This document shows, in pieces, positions 13,077-16,420 of a stretch of DNA of 16,420 bases; positions within the stretch are counted from its first letter, which is position 1, and each line of letters begins with the position of its first letter. Location of the stretch: positions 1 to 16,420 of the forward strand of contig DASQWR010000158.1 of the NCBI GenBank assembly GCA_035640155.1, in the 5' to 3' direction. The position numbers were made by a program, and so were the translations under genes. The notes beneath the pieces are model-generated. The model saw only the letters and a program-made list of their open reading frames with translations. It searched no databases and was not told where the DNA came from. Source of the stretch: JALYQB01 sp035640155 (lineage in GTDB: Bacteria; Actinomycetota; Actinomycetes; Mycobacteriales; Pseudonocardiaceae).

Positions 13077-14282
13077 TCACCGGCCTCCTGGCGACGCCGG
13101 CACGGTGACGCCGGCACGGCGGCGCAGCACCGTGCGGCGCACCACCGGCTCCACCACCCGGGCCGCGACGGGACCCAGGATGGCCATCAGCAGCACGTAG
13201 GTCGTGACCAGCGGCGCGATGCCGGGGTCCACCATTCCCGATCCCACGGCGAGGCCCGCGATGACGATGGAGAACTCGCCACGGGCCACCAGCGCGCTGC
13301 CGGCGCGGAAGCGCCCCAGGGTGCCGACGCCTCGCCGGCGGGCCGCCCACCAGCCTGTCGCGATCTTGGTGGCGGTGGTAACAGCGGCCAGCGCCACCGC
13401 GATTCCGAGCACCGAGGGGATCTGCCGCGGATCGGTATTGAGGCCGAAGACCACGAAGAACATCGCGGCGAACAGGTCGCGCAGCGGCTCGAGGAGCTTG
13501 GTGGCGTTCTCGGCGGTGGACCCGGAGATGGCGATGCCGAGCAGGAACGCCCCGACGGCGGCGGAGATCTCCAGCTGCGATGCGACACCCGCCACGAGCA
13601 GCGCGACCCCCAGCACCCGGAGCAGGAACACCTCGGGGACCGGTGAGTCGATGACGGCGGACACCACCCGTCCGTAGCGCAGCGCCACCACCAGCACCAC
13701 CGTGATCGCAACCAGCGCGACACCGACCGCGGAGAGCCCGCCGAGCAGGCTCACCCCGGCGAGCAGCGTGGTGAGAATCGGCAGGTAGACGGCCATCGCG
13801 AGGTCCTCGAGGACGAGCACCGAGAGCACTACCGGGGTCTCCCGGTTACCCAGTCGGCCGAGTTCGCCGAGCACCTTGGCGATGATCCCCGAGGACGAGA
13901 TCCAGGTGACGCCCGCCATCACCAGCGCCCCGAGCGGCCCCCAGCCCAGCAGCAGCGCTACCGCCGCCCCGGGCGCCGCGTTGAGCACCGCGTCCACGAC
14001 CCCGGCGACCCAGTCCCGCCGCAGCCCCGTGATCAGCTCGGCTGCGGAGTACTCCAGCCCGAGCAGCAACAGCAGCAGTACCACCCCGATCTCGGAGGAC
14101 AGGGTGGTGAACTCTTCGATGCCACTACCGATGTGCAGCAGCCCGCCCTGCCCGAAGGCGAGGCCGCCGAGCAGGTAGAGCGGGATCGGGGAGATCCCGA
14201 TACGCAGCGCGAGGCGCCCCAGCACTCCCAGTCCGAAGAACAGCGCTCCCAGCTCGACCAGCGCCAACCCCGTCGAGTGCAT
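13077..14282 (-). CDS. khtU: Monovalent cation/proton antiporter, KhtU-like (CPA2 family)
   Basis: This 401-residue, highly hydrophobic protein with about 12 membrane helices belongs to the CPA2 (KefB/KhtU) cation:proton antiporters. Family features include PIPLYLLGGLAFGQGGLL near the N-terminus, LLLLLLGLEYSAAEL, GVTWISSSGIIAKVLGELGRL, VLSVLVLEDLAMAVYLPILT, GAFLLGIAISGS, FAAMFFVVFGLNTDP and LVARGEFSIVIAGLAVGSG. Unlike KefB/KefC it has no C-terminal RCK domain. That role is served by the separate upstream protein, as in Bacillus KhtTU, where KhtU exports K+ (and NH4+) under KhtT control. Its ATG shares one base with the khtT stop (TGATG), so translation is coupled. The name is by family resemblance, size (B. 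subtilis KhtU is about the same length) and gene pairing; ion selectivity is not proven. Confidence 0.88.
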   Translation of the reverse strand: MHSTGLALVELGALFFGLGVLGRLALRIGISPIPLYLLGGLAFGQGGLLHIGSGIEEFTTLSSEIGVVLLLLLLGLEYSAAELITGLRRDWVAGVVDAVLNAAPGAAVALLLGWGPLGALVMAGVTWISSSGIIAKVLGELGRLGNRETPVVLSVLVLEDLAMAVYLPILTTLLAGVSLLGGLSAVGVALVAITVVLVVALRYGRVVSAVIDSPVPEVFLLRVLGVALLVAGVASQLEISAAVGAFLLGIAISGSTAENATKLLEPLRDLFAAMFFVVFGLNTDPRQIPSVLGIAVALAAVTTATKIATGWWAARRRGVGTLGRFRAGSALVARGEFSIVIAGLAVGSGMVDPGIAPLVTTYVLLMAILGPVAARVVEPVVRRTVLRRRAGVTVPASPGGR

Positions 14283-14764
14283 CAGCCCTGGTCGAAGATC
14301 CGGGCGGCGGCCTCGAGTCCCTCGGTGGTGCCGACCATCACCACCAGGTCATTGCCCGCGAAGACGAAGTCGGGCCGGGGGGAGGGGTGCACCACCTGCT
14401 GGCGCACCACCACGACCACCGACACCCCGGTGCGGGTGTGCAGCGCGGTGTCGGCGAGCGTCCGCCCGTCGAACGGTGATCCTGGCAGCACGGGCAGCTG
14501 GGCGGTGACGATGCCCGTGATGTCACGCTGCTGCTCCGCGAGCTGGCCGACCAGGTGCGGGGCACCCAGCAGGTTCGCGGCAGTGTTGCTCTCCTCCGCG
14601 GTCAGCGGGATGGAGGCGACGCAGGCGTCCGGGTCGTCGGACCGGGAGACGATGAGCTCCACGTGCCCGTCCCGGTGGGTGATGACACCGATCCGTTGCC
14701 CGGAGCGGGTCGTGAAGTCCTCCCGGGTGCCGATCCCGGGCAACGGCGTCACCTGCACGTCCAC
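14282..14764 (-). CDS. khtT: Antiporter regulatory subunit with RCK_C (TrkA-C) domain, KhtT-like
   Basis: This 160-residue cytoplasmic protein is the probable regulator of the downstream antiporter. The N-terminal domain has the recognisable LPGIGTREDFTTRSGQRIGVITHRDG and DDPDACVASIPLTAEESNTAANLLGAP of KhtT-like proteins. Residues about 85-160 form an RCK_C fold with LAEQQRDITGIVT, SPFDGRTLADTAL, GVSVVVVVR and the final FAGNDLVVMVGTTEGLEAAARIF. In B. subtilis the RCK_C domain of KhtT binds c-di-AMP and gates KhtU; conservation of this ligand here is inference. The GTG start (14764) is supported by TAGGCT 6 nt upstream, giving a leaderless transcript. It is first in a two-gene unit, divergent from cmk. 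Confidence 0.87.
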   Translation of the reverse strand: MDVQVTPLPGIGTREDFTTRSGQRIGVITHRDGHVELIVSRSDDPDACVASIPLTAEESNTAANLLGAPHLVGQLAEQQRDITGIVTAQLPVLPGSPFDGRTLADTALHTRTGVSVVVVVRQQVVHPSPRPDFVFAGNDLVVMVGTTEGLEAAARIFDQG

Positions 14765-14770
14765 GCCATC

Positions 14771-14776
14771 AGCCTA
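14771..14776 (-). promoter_or_regulatory. Leaderless -10 promoter of the khtT-khtU operon
   Basis: Minus-strand TAGGCT is followed by GATGGC and then the GTG start, so +1 coincides with or adjoins the start codon. The box lies in the short palindrome GCCTAGGC (14772-14779). No good -35 element is seen. The spacing is the same 6 nt as for the DUF1707-TM2 gene. Confidence 0.5.
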
Positions 14777-14833
14777 GGCGCGGCGGGACCGGTGCCGGCG
14801 ACGGGCAGAATGGAGCCTTCGAGTGGTGCGCGT

Positions 14834-14840
14834 GGAAGGA
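14834..14840 (+). promoter_or_regulatory. Ribosome binding site that sets the cmk start
   Basis: GGAAGGA lies 6 nt before GTG 14847. Earlier in-frame GTG codons at 14823, 14826 and 14832 lie upstream of, or touch, this site and would have no ribosome site of their own. Confidence 0.6.
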
Positions 14841-14846
14841 CGAGTC

Positions 14847-15548
14847 GTGGAGTACGCCCGGCTGCGGGGTGTGGTGGCGCTGGACGGGCCCTCGGGAACC
14901 GGGAAGTCGACCGTCGCCCGCCGGTTGGCCGCGGCCCTGTTCGCCGGCTACCTGGACACCGGGGCGATGTACCGGGCGGCGGCGCTGGCCGTGCTGCGGG
15001 CCGGGGCGGACCCCGGGGACGCCGCAGCGGTGCTCCGCGTGGTCCAGGCGGCCAGCATCGACGTCGGCACCGACCCGTGCGCGCCGACCGTGCGACTCGA
15101 CGGTGCCGATGTCGCCGCCGAGATCCGCGGGCCGGCGGCGACGGTGGCGGTGAGCCCCGTCTCCGCGGTGCCGGGGGTGCGTGCGCTGCTCGTCGCGCAG
15201 CAGCGGGGCATCATCGACGCGGCTGACGGCATCGTGGTCGAGGGCCGCGACATCGGCACGGTCGTCGCGCCCGACGCGCCGCTCAAGGTGTTCCTCACCG
15301 CCGCGCCCGGAGCGCGGGCGCACCGGCGGGCGCGACAGGACGGGGTGAGTGACCTGGAGCAGGTGCGCCGGTCGGTCGAGCGCCGGGACCGGTTGGACTC
15401 GACCCGCGCCGCGTCCCCGATGTGCCGGGCCGAGGACGCCGTCGAGCTCGACACCACCGGCCTCGACGCGGACGGGGTCCTCCAGCGGCTGTCCGGCCTG
15501 GTCGCGCAGCGTGGTCTGCTGGTCGCGGTGGAGCGGGACGGAACATGA
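14847..15548 (+). CDS. cmk: Cytidylate (CMP/dCMP) kinase
   Basis: The enzyme phosphorylates CMP and dCMP with ATP, feeding CDP/dCDP into nucleotide synthesis. From GTG 14847 it has 233 residues, the usual size. Motifs are the P-loop GPSGTGKS (14-21), the CMP-binding LDTGAMYRAAAL (36-47), VVEGRDIGTVVAP (130-142) and the lid/NMP region RRDRLDSTRAASP (179-191) with conserved Arg and Asp. The start follows the strong GGAAGGA and gives MEYARLRGVVALDGPSG, like other family members. A frame from GTG 14823 is 8 residues longer but lacks a ribosome site. A weak -10-like CAGAAT at 14806-14811 could serve the gene. Its TGA overlaps the der ATG (ATGA). The rluB-cmk-der order of mycobacteria is interrupted here by the four minus-strand transport genes. 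Confidence 0.95.
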   Translation: MEYARLRGVVALDGPSGTGKSTVARRLAAALFAGYLDTGAMYRAAALAVLRAGADPGDAAAVLRVVQAASIDVGTDPCAPTVRLDGADVAAEIRGPAATVAVSPVSAVPGVRALLVAQQRGIIDAADGIVVEGRDIGTVVAPDAPLKVFLTAAPGARAHRRARQDGVSDLEQVRRSVERRDRLDSTRAASPMCRAEDAVELDTTGLDADGVLQRLSGLVAQRGLLVAVERDGT

Positions 15549-16420
15549 CCGGGAACGGGGCGGACGGAACCTGGTCGGACGAGGCCGAGTGGATCGCGCT
15601 GGACGACGCACCCGACGAGGCGCAGGCGACGGTCGAGCAGCCGGTGCTCGCCGTGGTGGGCAGGCCGAACGTGGGCAAGTCCACCCTGGTGAACCGGATC
15701 CTGGGCCGGCGCGAGGCGGTGGTGCAGGACGTCCCCGGCGTCACCCGGGACCGGGTGGCCTACGACGCGCTGTGGAACGGCCGGCGGTTCACCGTGGTGG
15801 ACACCGGCGGGTGGACCCCCGACGCCCGCGGCCTGCAGGCGGCGGTGACCGCGCAGGCCGAGATGGCCATGCACACCGCCGACGCCGTGTTGCTGGTCGT
15901 GGACACGATGGTGGGCGCCACCGCGGCGGAGGAGGCGGTGGCGCGGACACTGCGCCGGGCCGGCACGCCGGTGCTGCTCGCCGCGACCAAGGTGGACGAC
16001 GAGCGGGCCGAGGCGGACGCTGCCGCGCTGTGGTCGTTGGGCCTGGGGCAGCCGCACCCGGTGAGCGGGCTGCACGGCCGCGGCACCGGGGACCTGCTCG
16101 ACGCGGTGCTGGCGGTGCTGCCCTCCTCGCCGCGCGACGTCCCGGGTGGTGACGGCGGGCCGCGGCGGGTGGCGTTGGTGGGCAAGCCGAACGTGGGCAA
16201 GTCCTCGCTGCTCAACCGGCTGGTGGGGGAGCAGCGCTCGGTGGTGCACGAGGTGGCCGGCACCACCGTCGACCCGGTCGACTCGCTGGTGGAGCTCGAC
16301 GGGCAGCTGTGGCGGCTCGTGGACACTGCGGGGCTGCGCAAGCGGGTCAACACCGCCAGCGGCGCGGAGTACTACGCCTCGCTGCGCACCCGCGGGGCGA
16401 TCGAGGCGGCCGAGGTGGCG
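15545..16420 (+). CDS. der: Ribosome biogenesis GTPase Der (EngA), N-terminal 292 residues (3' truncated by window)
   Basis: Der has two tandem GTPase domains and a C-terminal KH-like domain, and assists maturation of the 50S subunit. The ATG overlaps the cmk stop. An acidic extension of about 34 residues, as in mycobacterial EngA, precedes G domain 1: G1 GRPNVGKS (39-46), G2 in PGVTRDR, G3 DTGG, and G4 TKVD (148-151). G4 is normally NKxD, so this is an Asn-to-Thr change in the guanine-specificity motif. G domain 2 starts with G1 GKPNVGKSS (213-221), G2 in AGTTVDPVDS and G3 DTAG (260-263). The frame is open to the last base, so G4/G5 of domain 2 and the KH domain lie outside. The assignment is certain; the 3' end is not visible. 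Confidence 0.95.
   Translation, partial: MTGNGADGTWSDEAEWIALDDAPDEAQATVEQPVLAVVGRPNVGKSTLVNRILGRREAVVQDVPGVTRDRVAYDALWNGRRFTVVDTGGWTPDARGLQAAVTAQAEMAMHTADAVLLVVDTMVGATAAEEAVARTLRRAGTPVLLAATKVDDERAEADAAALWSLGLGQPHPVSGLHGRGTGDLLDAVLAVLPSSPRDVPGGDGGPRRVALVGKPNVGKSSLLNRLVGEQRSVVHEVAGTTVDPVDSLVELDGQLWRLVDTAGLRKRVNTASGAEYYASLRTRGAIEAAEVA

Noticed and set aside
12955..13350. N-terminal extension of the exporter ATPase through an upstream open frame
   Set aside because: The extension overlaps the antiporter gene and the promoter/iteron region and has no ABC similarity. ATG 12954 has a good ribosome site and matches family N-termini.

Overview
The window is a stretch of very GC-rich chromosome whose gene order points to Actinomycetota, most likely Mycobacteriales or Pseudonocardiales. 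The backbone reads recN - steA - steB/mctB - pyrG - Nudix hydrolase - xerD - parA - scpA - scpB - rluB - cmk - der. This is the order known from mycobacteria (the Rv1696-Rv1713 neighbourhood of M. tuberculosis), and the proteins are easily recognised as members of those families. GTG starts, 1-4 nt gene overlaps and -10 boxes placed 6 nt upstream of a start codon (leaderless transcripts) also fit this group. I see no mobile element, phage gene, CRISPR array, tRNA or rRNA. No stretch longer than 300 bases lacks a gene.

Layout. 1-481: 3' end of recN (DNA repair). 545-2674: steA and steB/mctB, a probable cell-separation pair, almost touching. 2675-2822: a repeat-bearing spacer, a promoter and a potentially folded leader, then pyrG (CTP synthase), overlapped by a Nudix (ADP-ribose pyrophosphatase-type) gene. 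5197-5754 (minus): a DUF1707-TM2 membrane protein. It is divergent from ald (alanine dehydrogenase, 5898-7013), which is followed by xerD. A well-spaced promoter before parA (8022-8050) starts the tightly packed cluster parA-scpA-scpB-rluB, which serves chromosome segregation, condensin function and 23S rRNA/ribosome maturation. 11171-14764 (minus): two transport units sit between rluB and cmk. One is a DrrAB-type ABC exporter with its own promoter, a palindrome and short iterons. The other is a KhtT-KhtU-type K+/H+ antiporter with its regulatory subunit. 14847-16420: cmk (CMP kinase) overlapping der (ribosome-assembly GTPase), which runs off the window.

The plus-strand backbone couples nucleotide supply (pyrG, cmk), chromosome maintenance (recN, xerD, parA, scpAB), ribosome maturation (rluB, der) and division (steA/B). 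The minus-strand blocks (TM2 gene, ABC exporter, antiporter) and ald look like lineage-specific insertions into it. I found no clear new multi-gene system. The most interesting non-coding signals are the three-stem leader candidate before pyrG, the palindrome and 16-bp iterons upstream of the ABC exporter, a duplicated start region at the scpA/scpB junction, and a tandem repeat containing a stop-codon hairpin after steB.
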